Part shown: positions 26,193 through 37,526 of the stretch, piece by piece | How positions within the stretch are numbered: position 1 is the stretch's first letter | Layout of the letters: each line of letters opens with the position of its first letter | NCBI GenBank assembly: GCA_001429255.1 | Contig: LMJI01000001.1 | Span: 1,405,256 to 1,469,255 of the forward strand | Direction: 5' to 3' | DNA: 64,000 nt | DNA from: Cellulomonas sp. Root930 | Lineage (GTDB): Bacteria > Actinomycetota > Actinomycetes > Actinomycetales > Cellulomonadaceae | The notes under the pieces: generated by a model | What the model was told of the DNA's origin: nothing | Database searches by the model: none | What the model saw: only the letters and a program-made list of their open reading frames with translations | Made by a program: the position numbers and the translations under genes

Positions 26193-29100
26193 TCAGCCGA
26201 GGTCGGCGGTCAGCTCCCGGACCCGGTCGGCCGCGGCCGCCGACGACCGTTCGCGCCACGAGGCCAGCAGGCGCTCGCGGTGGTCGTCGTCGCCGAGGGC
26301 AGCGGCCAGCGGTCCCTCGATCTCCAGCTGGAACATCATTACGAGGTTGGCCCCGAGCCGGACGCCTGCCGCCCACAGCTCGCGGGCGAGCTCGGTGTCG
26401 CCGCGGTGAGCCGCCAGTTCGGCGACCCCGAGCCCGAACGACCCCAGCACCGGCATGTCGGTGGTGACCCGGGCCTCGGGCGCGGCGGCGGTGATGAGCT
26501 CGACCGCCGTGGCCACCGAGTCGTCCGCGGACGACGGCTGCATGGCGGCCACCCGCAGGTGCACCACGGCGGTGGCCACGCGGAACGCGATGCGCACCTG
26601 GGGCACGGTCACGGTCATCGAGGCCACGATCGCCGCTGCGGCCTCCGCGCTGTCGAGCGCTTCCTGGGCGCGCCCGGCCCGGCAGGCGACGTGCGCGAGC
26701 CCGAGCAGCGCCTGGGCGGCGTCGCCGTCGTCCACCTGCGTCGACGTCGTCACCTCACGGAGCCGCGTCAGCGCGTCGTCGTCCCCGCCGAGCGCGCGCT
26801 GCACGTCGAGCATCACCCGGATGCTCCGCACGTCCTGCATCGCCCCGACCAGCTCGAGGTGGCGCAGGCTGCGGATCAGCCAGTCCTGCGCGTCCGGTTC
26901 CCCGCGAGCGCTCTGCCACTGCCCGACGCCCTGCGCGGCCATGCCCATGCCCCAGTGGTCGCCGATCGACTCGAACGCACGGTAGGCCGCGCGCGCGTCG
27001 GCGCTGGACGTCTCCGGGTCGCCGGCGTTCTCCCGCGCGGCGGCTCGCATGAACAGCCCGAGACCGTGCAGGAAGCCGTCGTCGTCGGCCGCCAGGCGCT
27101 CAGCGGCGGCGTAGGTGACGGACGTGTCGGTCGAGGCGAGCGCCGGCATGGTGGCGACGAGCGCGGCGAAGCGGGGGGACACCTCGGAGGGGCGCTCGGC
27201 GGTCAGCAGCCTCAGGGCCCGCCCGCCGAGCGCCACCAGCCGCTGGGAGACGGTGACGCCGGCGTTCACCGAGGAGAACAGGCAGGTCGCCGCCAGACGG
27301 TCGGCGTCGGGCAGCGGGCGGCCGGACGCGATCCCCTGGTAGATCGGGGAGGCGCGGCGGGCGGCGGGGTCGTCGGCGAGGAGCACCCGCTGCCCCCACT
27401 CGATGACCTCGAGGTGCAGGCCGCGCACGCTCCACAGGTGGAACAAGGCGGCGGTGATGTCGACCGCACCGACGGGATCGTCGTGCTCGACGGCCCAGCG
27501 CAGGGCGGCGAGGAACGTCTCCTGCTCGGCGGCGCACTCGTCGAACGCGCCAATCTGGGCGGAGCCGACGAAGCCCGCGGAGAGCCGCACGGACTCGGCG
27601 GCCGACCAGCGCACCAGCCCCGTCATCGCGTCCACACGCCCGCCGGAGGCGTCCAGCCGTGCCTCTCCGTACTCCCGGACGGTCTCGAGCATCCGGTAGC
27701 GCGCGGGCGCGCCGTCGTGCTCGTCGAGCGTCAGCAGCGACTGCTCGACCAGGGTGGCCAGGCCCCGCCGGACGGCGGGCGCGGGCGCACCCGCGACGGC
27801 GACGGCGGTCTCGGCGGTGAACGGGGCGGGGATGACCGCGAGCCGCTGGAACAGGTCGCGGTCCGGCGGGTCGAGCAGCTCGCGGCTCCAGTCGACCATC
27901 GCCCACAGGCTCGCGTGCCGTTCAGGCAGGCCCCGGAGCGCGTCGTCCAGGAGCGCGAACCGGTCGCTCAGGCCGACCAGCACGTCCTCGACCGTCATCG
28001 CCCGCAGCCGGGCGGCGGCCAGCTCGAGCGCCAGCGGCAGGTTGTCCAGACGGTGGCACAGCTCGCGCGCCCGCTCGGGCTCCCAGCCAACGGTCGCCCG
28101 TCCGGCGCGCGCTCGGGACTCCAGCAGCTCCAGGGCGTCGGCGTCGGGAAGGGCCAGCAGGCGGTGCACGGACTCGCCCACGAGGCCCAGCGGCGCGCGG
28201 CTCGTCGCCAGCACCGCGACGTCGGGCGACGCAACGGCCAGCAGGTCGCCGACGACGACGGCCGCCGCGTCGAGCACGTGCTCGCAGTTGTCGAGCACCA
28301 GCAGCCCGTCGAGGTCCGCCGCAGCGAGCCGCAGGCGGTCCTCGGGGGAGAGCAGGCGGCGCTCGGCGGGCACGTCTGTCCGGGTCGCGGTCGTGTCGGA
28401 CCCGCCGATCGCTACCAGCACCGCAGGCAGCACCTCGGCGGGTGCGCGCAGACCGGCCAGCTCGACCACGCGGACGGGTCGACCGGCCCCGACCGCGCGG
28501 CGGGCCACCTCGCCTGCCAGGCGCGTCTTGCCCGCCCCGCCCGTGGCCACGACGGTGACCAGCGCCGACGTGCGGAGCTCCTCCTCCACCTGGGCGATGT
28601 CCCCGTCACGACCGACCAACGGGGTCGCCGCGCGGCGCCAGGCCGGCGCGAGTGCCGCGACGACCCGGGGAGCGGCCGCGCCCAGCTCGCCCCGCAGCAG
28701 CGCGAGGTGTGCCTGCGCGACGACGGGCGACGGGTCGGTGCCGTAGCGGTCCGCGAGCTCGGTCCGCACCCGGTCGACGACCTCGAGCGCCTCGGCGTCG
28801 CGACCCTGCGCCGCGAGCACCCGGACCAGGAGGGCCACGAGCGGCTCGTCCGGCGGGGTGCGCAGGGCGAGCCGGCGCAGGTCGTCGGCCACGCCGTCCA
28901 CCTCGGCGAGGGCCAGCCCCGCCTCGGCCAGGACGGAGACGACGCCGCCGAGCAGGCGGGTGGACGCCGGGTCCGCGAGGTCCGGGACCGCCGGGAGGAG
29001 CGTGCGTGCCTCGCGCGCCAGGTCCCGCGCCTGCGCTGCGTCCCCCGCCTGCAGCGCCGTCCGGGCGCGCGTCAGGCGGGACTCGGCGTCGTCGACGTCG

Positions 29101-29363
29101 ATCTGCAGCCCGTCGGTGGGCAGCCGGTAGCCGCCGGGCGTAGCCTCGACCGGGAAGCCGAGGCGGCGGGCGCGCGACACGAGGGCCTGCACGGCGCCGG
29201 CGGCGTCGTCGGGCGGGAGGCCCTCCCACACGACCTCGACGAGCGCGACCGACGACACCGCGCGGCCGCGTGCGTCGAGCAGGGCGCCGACGAGCGCCGC
29301 GAGGCGGTCGCCGCGGACGGCCCGGCCGTCGACGGCGAGCCCTCCGAGCGTCGTGATCTGCAC
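26193..29363 (-). CDS. Large AfsR/BTAD-type transcriptional regulator
   Basis: The 1,056-residue protein starts with an OmpR-like winged helix (VQITTLGGLAVDGRAVRGDRL), then a bacterial transcriptional activation domain to about residue 240. A P-loop ATPase follows ('VVATGGAGKTRLAGEVARR' near 274, 'LLVLDNCEHVLDAAA' near 357). TPR-like helices fill the C-terminal half. This is the SARP/AfsR/LuxR-like STAND architecture: a signal triggers nucleotide binding, oligomerisation and DNA binding. The target may be the DrrAB exporter, which is convergent with it. The start could be up to six codons further upstream. Confidence 0.88.
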   Translation of the reverse strand: MQITTLGGLAVDGRAVRGDRLAALVGALLDARGRAVSSVALVEVVWEGLPPDDAAGAVQALVSRARRLGFPVEATPGGYRLPTDGLQIDVDDAESRLTRARTALQAGDAAQARDLAREARTLLPAVPDLADPASTRLLGGVVSVLAEAGLALAEVDGVADDLRRLALRTPPDEPLVALLVRVLAAQGRDAEALEVVDRVRTELADRYGTDPSPVVAQAHLALLRGELGAAAPRVVAALAPAWRRAATPLVGRDGDIAQVEEELRTSALVTVVATGGAGKTRLAGEVARRAVGAGRPVRVVELAGLRAPAEVLPAVLVAIGGSDTTATRTDVPAERRLLSPEDRLRLAAADLDGLLVLDNCEHVLDAAAVVVGDLLAVASPDVAVLATSRAPLGLVGESVHRLLALPDADALELLESRARAGRATVGWEPERARELCHRLDNLPLALELAAARLRAMTVEDVLVGLSDRFALLDDALRGLPERHASLWAMVDWSRELLDPPDRDLFQRLAVIPAPFTAETAVAVAGAPAPAVRRGLATLVEQSLLTLDEHDGAPARYRMLETVREYGEARLDASGGRVDAMTGLVRWSAAESVRLSAGFVGSAQIGAFDECAAEQETFLAALRWAVEHDDPVGAVDITAALFHLWSVRGLHLEVIEWGQRVLLADDPAARRASPIYQGIASGRPLPDADRLAATCLFSSVNAGVTVSQRLVALGGRALRLLTAERPSEVSPRFAALVATMPALASTDTSVTYAAAERLAADDDGFLHGLGLFMRAAARENAGDPETSSADARAAYRAFESIGDHWGMGMAAQGVGQWQSARGEPDAQDWLIRSLRHLELVGAMQDVRSIRVMLDVQRALGGDDDALTRLREVTTSTQVDDGDAAQALLGLAHVACRAGRAQEALDSAEAAAAIVASMTVTVPQVRIAFRVATAVVHLRVAAMQPSSADDSVATAVELITAAAPEARVTTDMPVLGSFGLGVAELAAHRGDTELARELWAAGVRLGANLVMMFQLEIEGPLAAALGDDDHRERLLASWRERSSAAAADRVRELTADLG

Positions 29364-29617
29364 GCGAACAGCATCCCTCACGGCCGACACGCCCCGGTCT
29401 GGTGCAGGTCGCCAAATCCGTCTCTGGCGTGTCGTGCCGGGCGTTCCGGGCGAATCGGACGGGTCGGGTGTGGACTGCCGTGTGGACCGACCTGTGGGCA
29501 CCGAACGGGTGCCTGTGGACGCCTGTGCACGGCCCTGCGAAGACGCTGGTCGGGGGCCGTGTCAGTGGTCGGCGGTAGCCTGGAACTTCTCCACAGGGTG
29601 AAGAATGACACGCTTGT

Positions 29618-29667
29618 CACTACAACCCCTAGTGGTCCATTGCGTGTGGGACCCCTAGGTGTAGTGT
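29618..29667. promoter_or_regulatory. Two NrdR-box-like sites upstream of nrdH
   Basis: Box 1 is CACTACAACCCCTAGTG (29618-29634), a CACTA/TAGTG inverted repeat. Box 2 reads CACTACACCTAGGGGT on the minus strand (29651-29666). The starts lie about 32 bp apart, three helical turns, the spacing seen for paired NrdR boxes. No nrdR gene is in the window. The rest of the 445-bp gap holds a TGTGGA-rich stretch (29466-29530) with no gene. Confidence 0.5.
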
Positions 29668-29808
29668 CTAGTCACGACGCAGTGCAGAACCTTCTCGTCA
29701 GGCTCAGCACCTCGTCCGGCCCGGAGACGGGCCCTTCAACTTCAGGAAAAAGCTTCGCGAACGCTCCGGGGGGAGCGTGCCGCAGACAGACCACACGGGG
29801 AGCCCACC

Positions 29809-30051
29809 ATGACGATCACGGTCTACAGCAAGCCGGCGTGCGTGCAGTGCAACGCGACCTACCGCGCGCTCGACAAGCTCGACGCCGAGTACACGGTCGT
29901 CGACATCAGCGAGGACGCCGACGCGCGTGACTACGTCATGTCGCTCGGTCACCTCCAGGCCCCCGTCGTGATCGTCGACGGCGAGCACTGGTCGGGCTAC
30001 CGCCCGGACCGCATCAAGGCGCTGGCCGACCGCCTGGCCGCCGTCGCCTGA
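29809..30051 (+). CDS. nrdH: NrdH glutaredoxin-like redoxin
   Basis: The 80-residue thioredoxin-fold protein has the redox motif C-V-Q-C at residues 11-14 in 'YSKPACVQCNATYRALDK' and the NrdH-type C-terminus 'WSGYRPDRIKALADRL'. It is reduced by thioredoxin reductase and supplies electrons to class Ib ribonucleotide reductase. RBS GGGGAG. It is followed by a hairpin and T-run before nrdI, so it is only partly cotranscribed with the rest. Confidence 0.97.
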   Translation: MTITVYSKPACVQCNATYRALDKLDAEYTVVDISEDADARDYVMSLGHLQAPVVIVDGEHWSGYRPDRIKALADRLAAVA

Positions 30052-30059
30052 CGAGCTCC

Positions 30060-30106
30060 CCGGATCGGCGCCGGTCTCGACACCGCGCCGATCCGGCGGG
30101 TCTTTT
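30060..30106 (+). terminator. Intrinsic terminator or attenuator between nrdH and nrdI
   Basis: A perfect 12-bp stem (CCGGATCGGCGC) with a 13-base loop is followed by CGGGTCTTTT. It starts nine bases after the nrdH stop. It should end part of the nrdH transcripts and make nrdH more abundant than nrdIEF unless a second promoter lies in the 44 bp before nrdI. Confidence 0.75.
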
Positions 30107-30536
30107 CGCGCCCGCACCACCGCACGACCCGAGCTGAGGGGAACCGACCGATGAGCTCCCTGGTCTACTTCTCCTCCGCCTCGGACAACACCCACCGCTT
30201 CGTGCAGAAGCTCCGTCTGCCGGCCGAGCGCATCCCGCTCCGGCCGTCGGACCCGTTCCTGCGCGTCTCCGAGCCGTACGTGCTGATCGTGCCGACGTAC
30301 GGCGGAGGGAACGAGGGTGGAGCAGTACCCCGGCAGGTCATCAAGTTCCTCAACGACGAGGACAACCGTGCGCTGATCCGCGGAGTCATCGCGGCCGGCA
30401 ACACGAACTTCGGCGAGGCCTACTGCATCGCGGGGGACATCATCGCGGCCAAGTGCCACGTCCCCTACCTGTACGGGTTCGAGCTCATGGGAACGCAAGA
30501 GGACGTCACAGCCGTCCGCGAGGGATTGGGAAGATT

Positions 30537-33690
<3,154 letters not shown>

Positions 33691-33710
33691 CCCCGTCGCC
33701 CCACGCACAC

Positions 33711-33742
33711 GAACGGCCGACCCCCTCGGGGGTCGGCCGTTC
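33711..33742 (+). terminator. Terminator after nrdF
   Basis: GAACGGCCGACCCCC-tc-GGGGGTCGGCCGTTC is a perfect 15-bp stem with a 2-base loop, starting 21 bases after the nrdF stop and lying before a convergent gene. Lack of a T-run is common in high-GC actinobacteria; it may work bidirectionally. Confidence 0.8.
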
Positions 33743-33754
33743 GGTCGTTCCGGA

Positions 33755-34183
33755 TCAGACGCGCGGGTCGGTGCGCGGCTGCTCGGCCGGCACGGCGGGG
33801 TCGACCCCGCGTGCGGTGCTGGGCTGCTCTGTCGCCACGTCGGGGTCGATGCGGTCCGCGGTGCTGAGGCGGTCGTCGAGCTCGGAGCGCGCGCCGGTGG
33901 CCTCCGCGCTGCGTGCCCGTGCCTCGTTCTGCAGCGCGGCCGCGTCGGCGGCACGGGAGTCGGCCTCCGCCTGGGCGAGGCGCGCCTGCGCGTCCAGGCG
34001 TGCGGCCTCGGCCTCCCGCCGCTGGACCTCGACCTGGTCGAGGGCGGCCTGCTCGCGAATCTTCTGGGCCTTGGCCCGCTCGGCCTCGGCGCGACGGTTG
34101 CCGCGCTGACGGCTGAGCATGACTGCCGCCACGATCACCAGCACGACGACGATGGCGACGATGATCCAGCCGGTCACGTCCAT
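33755..34183 (-). CDS. Single-pass membrane protein with Ala/Arg coiled coil
   Basis: The 142-residue protein starts MDVTGWIIVAIVVVLVIVAAVML behind GAGGAG, so it has an N-terminal transmembrane helix, followed by about 75 residues of charged Ala/Glu/Arg helix ('AERAKAQKIREQAALDQVEVQRREAEAARLDAQARLAQAEADS') likely to be a coiled coil, and a Pro-rich acidic tail. I do not recognise a family. A longer frame to 34291 adds no protein-like signal. Confidence 0.7.
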   Translation of the reverse strand: MDVTGWIIVAIVVVLVIVAAVMLSRQRGNRRAEAERAKAQKIREQAALDQVEVQRREAEAARLDAQARLAQAEADSRAADAAALQNEARARSAEATGARSELDDRLSTADRIDPDVATEQPSTARGVDPAVPAEQPRTDPRV

Positions 34184-34300
34184 GGTGCTCCTCCTCGGGA
34201 TGGGTTCCCCCCTGACGGCATTCGACTGCCGTCCGGGACCGGCCGCAACCGGTGAGGAGCCGTTCGACCGTTCCCGGTCCCGTCTGCTCAACTCGGCACC

Positions 34301-34337
34301 ACGACCGGCCGATTCCCCTGGGGAACCGGCCGTTCGT
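34301..34337. other. Near-perfect 37-nt palindrome between divergent genes
   Basis: Left arm ACGACCGGCCGATTCCCC and right arm GGGGAACCGGCCGTTCGT pair at 16 of 18 positions with one base between them. It sits between divergent genes, so it is unlikely to be a terminator of either. Its CGGCCGA...CCCC core resembles the nrdF terminator stem, which hints at a repeat family. Confidence 0.45.
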
Positions 34338-34367
34338 CGTCGGGAGCCCCTGAGCCCTGGAGTCCCC

Positions 34368-35096
34368 GTGGACGCAGTCGCACCGAGCTGGTACCCCGAC
34401 CCACAGCGGGACGGCTACCTGCGCTGGTGGGACGGGACGCGGTGGACGGAGCACGTCCAGCCCGGCCGGGCGCCCGGCAAGCCCGTGCTCGGCCAGGAGG
34501 TCACCGACGCGTTCGGGCCCATCACGTTCTACGGCCCGAGCGAGCCGATCACCCACGCCTTCCCGCCGATCACGGACAGCCGCTACGCCGGTTCGCCGCT
34601 GGCCGAGGCGCTCGCCGACCACGTGCGGGCAGGGCGTTCCGGCGGGGACGTGCAGATCCGGGGCGACGAGCAGGCGGCGGTCGAGGCGCTGTACCAGCTG
34701 CGGTCGCGGGGTGGCGTCCTGGGCGCGGCCGCGGGGATCGGCGAGCAGCTGCTGGTCGAGACCTTCGTGGCCCGGCCCGGCCCCGACGCGTCGGCGCCGG
34801 GCTGGATGGAGGGTCCGGGCGTCGGGTCGACCGCACCCGGCATGCAGAGCGCGGCGGGCCGGGCAGGATATGAGGTCGTCGGCCGGACCACGCGCGGGGT
34901 GCTCACCGCGCTGGCGATCGGGCAGCTCGTCCTCGCGCTCGTGTTCTGCGTCGTGTTCGTCGTCGGCGGCGTCGTGCTCGCCGTCGCCGTGCCCTCGGCG
35001 CTGCCGGCGGCGTTGATGCTGGTCGCGATGGGTGTGCTGGTGGTCGGCCTCCTCGTGTGGACCGCCGTGCGGCGGCGCTCCCGTGGTCCCTGGTGA
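34368..35096 (+). CDS. DUF2510 membrane protein
   Basis: The 242-residue protein begins with the DUF2510 WW-like motif 'PSWYPDPQRDGYLRWWDGTRWTEHV' and has two C-terminal hydrophobic helices (ALAIGQLVLALVFCVVFVVGGVVLA and LMLVAMGVLVVGLLVW). DUF2510 is common in actinobacterial membrane and secretion-related proteins, with unknown function. GTG start at 34368 has CTGGAG upstream. The central region has no known domain. Confidence 0.78.
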   Translation: MDAVAPSWYPDPQRDGYLRWWDGTRWTEHVQPGRAPGKPVLGQEVTDAFGPITFYGPSEPITHAFPPITDSRYAGSPLAEALADHVRAGRSGGDVQIRGDEQAAVEALYQLRSRGGVLGAAAGIGEQLLVETFVARPGPDASAPGWMEGPGVGSTAPGMQSAAGRAGYEVVGRTTRGVLTALAIGQLVLALVFCVVFVVGGVVLAVAVPSALPAALMLVAMGVLVVGLLVWTAVRRRSRGPW

Positions 35097-35121
35097 GGGG
35101 ATCAGTGCCCTGACCTGCGGG

Positions 35122-35137
35122 TAAGGCAGTCCTACCT
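35122..35137. promoter_or_regulatory. AAGGCAG/CTACCTT inverted repeat upstream of the DUF1540 gene
   Basis: AAGGcAG-tc-CTaCCTT pairs at six of seven positions and lies about 70 bp before the ATG. It resembles half of a DtxR/IdeR iron box but the spacing is one base short, so iron control is only a guess. Confidence 0.25.
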
Positions 35138-35209
35138 TCCTAGGCAGGGTGCGCGGAACGGGTCTACCGTCGAAGGAACGCGCAGGTCCCCACCCCCACG
35201 GAGGTCGAC

Positions 35210-35509
35210 ATGAGCACCCTGATGGACATGCCCGCTGTCGCCGAGTGCTCGGTCGCCGGCTGTTCGTACAACGACCACTCGCACTGCCACGCGGCCGCCG
35301 TGAACATCGGTGGCGCCACGGGCGACGCGCAGTGCACCACGTTCTTCCCGCTGGGCACCAAGGGCGGGCTCGACAAGGTCATCACGCACGTGGGCGCGTG
35401 CCAGCGTGCCGAGTGCGTGCACAACTCGTCGCTCGAGTGCTCCGCGGAGTCGATCCGCGTCGGAGCCGGGCACGAGGAGGCGGACTGCCTCACGTTCAGC
35501 CCGCGCTGA
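35210..35509 (+). CDS. Cys-rich protein with two DUF1540 domains
   Basis: The 99-residue protein carries two ~40-residue units, each with C-x(4)-C-x(7)-C and a later Cys: 'AECSVAGCSYNDHSHCHAAAVNIGG' plus 'QCTTFF', and 'ACQRAECVHNSSLECSAESIRVG' plus 'DCLTFS'. Eight Cys and several His suggest two metal (probably zinc or iron) sites. GGAGG RBS seven bases before the ATG at 35210. Function unknown; such proteins are sometimes linked to stress or sporulation. Confidence 0.85.
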   Translation: MSTLMDMPAVAECSVAGCSYNDHSHCHAAAVNIGGATGDAQCTTFFPLGTKGGLDKVITHVGACQRAECVHNSSLECSAESIRVGAGHEEADCLTFSPR

Positions 35510-35516
35510 CCCCCCA

Positions 35517-35562
35517 GACACGACGACGGCCGCCCAGCTGACCGGGCGGCCGTCGTCGTGTC
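35517..35562. terminator. Bidirectional hairpin terminator
   Basis: GACACGACGACGGCCGCCC and its exact complement (19 bp) flank an 8-base loop between the convergent DUF1540 and phosphotransferase genes. It can terminate both. Confidence 0.88.
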
Positions 35563-35568
35563 CAGGGG

Positions 35569-36459
35569 TCAGGGGTGCGCGGCGACCTCGACCAGGTCCC
35601 GGATGAGCACCGCCGCGGCGGGCACCAGCTCCCGCTCGCCCGGGACCAGCGACGGGTCCAGCGCGCGCACGGCGGCAGCCTCGTCGAGCGCCTCCAGCGG
35701 ATCCAGGTCGGTCGCCTGCAGGAACGCCGCCAGGAACGCGCGGGCGGCCTGCGAGTACACGCCGCCCGCGTCGACTGCCACCTCGGCGACGATCAGCGCG
35801 GTCAGGGAGACGTCCAGCTCAGCCGTGCCGGTGCGCGCGTTGGTCCAGTCGATGACCGCGGGCCCGTGGCTCTCCGTGAGGATCACGTTCGCGGGGTGGA
35901 GGTCCAGGTGGACGATCGCCGGGCCGGACGTGACCACGGGCCACGAGGCCGGCTCGCCGTGCTCCCAGCCGTGCGGCGGGGTGATGGCGTGCAGCCGCGA
36001 GTGCAGGTCCGTGAGGATCCCCGCCGCGTCGGAGAGCGAGACCTCTCCGGCGGTCAGGGCCTGGAGCAGGGTCGGTCCGTGCAGGCGCTCCATCACGAGG
36101 TCGGGGCCGCTCGCCTGCAGGATCGCGGGGGCCGGGAAGCCGTGCGCGACGACGTGCTGGAGCAGGCGCACCTCTGCGGAGGCGTCGCGGCCGGAGCGGT
36201 AGCGGCGGAGCACGGTGTGCTCGTCGAGCGCGAACACGTCGGCGGCCGCGCCGGCGGCGAGGACGGGGCCGGGCTCGTCGGACCCGGCCAGAGCCGGGTC
36301 GACCGCGGGCAGGTGGTGCGTGCCAGCGCCGGCGGACCGACGATCCGGCTGCGTCGGGAAGTCGGGTGCGGGGTCCTGCGGGTGGTTCTCAGCGGCGTCC
36401 GATGCCCTTCGTTCTGAAGGCGTCGTAGGGCCGCTCGGAGCAAGTCCTGCGGAGTTCAT
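35569..36459 (-). CDS. Aminoglycoside-phosphotransferase-family (APH) protein
   Basis: The 296-residue protein has the protein-kinase-like APH core: an N-lobe 'AAADVFALDEHTVLRRYRSGRDASAEVRLLQHVVAHGFPAPAIL', the catalytic Brenner motif 'HLDLHPANVIL' and the metal-binding 'AVIDWTNA'. It phosphorylates a small molecule, perhaps an antibiotic, choline or a sugar. The first 55 residues are Pro/Ser-rich with no domain. The ATG at 36459 was chosen because the longer frame overlaps the next gene. Confidence 0.85.
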   Translation of the reverse strand: MNSAGLAPSGPTTPSERRASDAAENHPQDPAPDFPTQPDRRSAGAGTHHLPAVDPALAGSDEPGPVLAAGAAADVFALDEHTVLRRYRSGRDASAEVRLLQHVVAHGFPAPAILQASGPDLVMERLHGPTLLQALTAGEVSLSDAAGILTDLHSRLHAITPPHGWEHGEPASWPVVTSGPAIVHLDLHPANVILTESHGPAVIDWTNARTGTAELDVSLTALIVAEVAVDAGGVYSQAARAFLAAFLQATDLDPLEALDEAAAVRALDPSLVPGERELVPAAAVLIRDLVEVAAHP

Positions 36460-36559
36460 GGATCGACGGTAGACGCATTCGTCCGAGATGTCCCTACTGC
36501 TGTACCAAGAAGTCCCTGACCTGCGCTTTACCTGCTGGACACCCGTCAGGATGTGCAGG

Positions 36560-37387
36560 TCAGGGCCGCGAGACCCGGTCCAGCGTCTGCAGAGCCTGCT
36601 CGTGGGTGGCCGGCAGGGGCTCGATCCAGACCCGGACCGGCTGGCGGGTGGACGTCCGGAGCTCGAGCAGCTCGCAGCGGCGGGCGATCTCCAGGTGCAG
36701 CGCCTCGAGCGGGGGGTGCGGGTCCTCGTCGGCACGCGCGAGCACGGCGAAGACGCCTCCGCCCAACGTCGCCATCGGATGACCCTCGCCGTAGGTGGTG
36801 GTCATCGCGGCACCGACCGCCGCCGACCGTGCAGCCCGGGTGAACGGGTCGACGTCCCCGGCGGCCACGTCGATGAGCACAAGGTGATGGCCGAGATCCG
36901 CGGTGGTCCGGGCGCGCTGGGTGGGCAGCGCCGCGTCGCGGTACGTCTCGGCCAGCCGGATGGCGAGGTACTGACGGCTCGGCAGGCCCGACTCGGGGTC
37001 GAGCGCGGTGCCGAACGCGATCGCCCCGGCCTGAGCGTCGGCCCAGCCCTCGCACAGGGCGCGCAGCACGGGCATCGGCGGGTCGGCGGCGCCGAGGGTG
37101 CGGTACAGGCAGGCCAGGTCGTCGACGGTCTCTCCGATGCCGACACCGTCGTAGCCGCGGGCGCGGCCCAGCTCCTCGGCGGCAGCGACGGGGTCACCGG
37201 CGGCGAGCACGGCCGTGGCCAGCGCGTCGACCGCCGGGTGGTACCAGTCCGACGGCCGCAGCCACACGGACCGGACGCTCTCGTCGCGCCAGCGTTCTCT
37301 GACTGCCGTGGGCAGGGCGTCCGTCGGGACAGCTCCCGAGACGTCCGGCAGGGCAGCGTTGTTCGACCCCGAGTTCATCATCGTCAC
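36560..37387 (-). CDS. Degenerate GGDEF-domain protein
   Basis: The 275-residue protein has the start of a GGDEF fold 'ALDPESGLPSRQYLAIRLAETYRDA' at about residues 128-152 and the signature position 'LGGGVFAVLAR' near 209, where catalytic GGDEF reads GGGVF; the Asp/Glu needed for c-di-GMP synthesis is missing. It probably is a catalytically dead diguanylate-cyclase-like protein, a c-di-GMP or GTP binder, or a scaffold. The N-terminal ~120 residues are helical and unassigned. It is divergent from the sigma-fusion gene. Confidence 0.6.
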   Translation of the reverse strand: MTMMNSGSNNAALPDVSGAVPTDALPTAVRERWRDESVRSVWLRPSDWYHPAVDALATAVLAAGDPVAAAEELGRARGYDGVGIGETVDDLACLYRTLGAADPPMPVLRALCEGWADAQAGAIAFGTALDPESGLPSRQYLAIRLAETYRDAALPTQRARTTADLGHHLVLIDVAAGDVDPFTRAARSAAVGAAMTTTYGEGHPMATLGGGVFAVLARADEDPHPPLEALHLEIARRCELLELRTSTRQPVRVWIEPLPATHEQALQTLDRVSRP

Positions 37388-37526
37388 GCTGGATGAGAGG
37401 CCGACACCTGTCGGGTGTGACGCGGGTCGGCGAGTTTTTCACCCGCCGGGATTCTCTCCGCTTATGTAGAAACGAGGCATATGGCAGTCTGTGCGGTCGG
37501 ACGTTGAAAGCTGATAGGAGCTGTTC

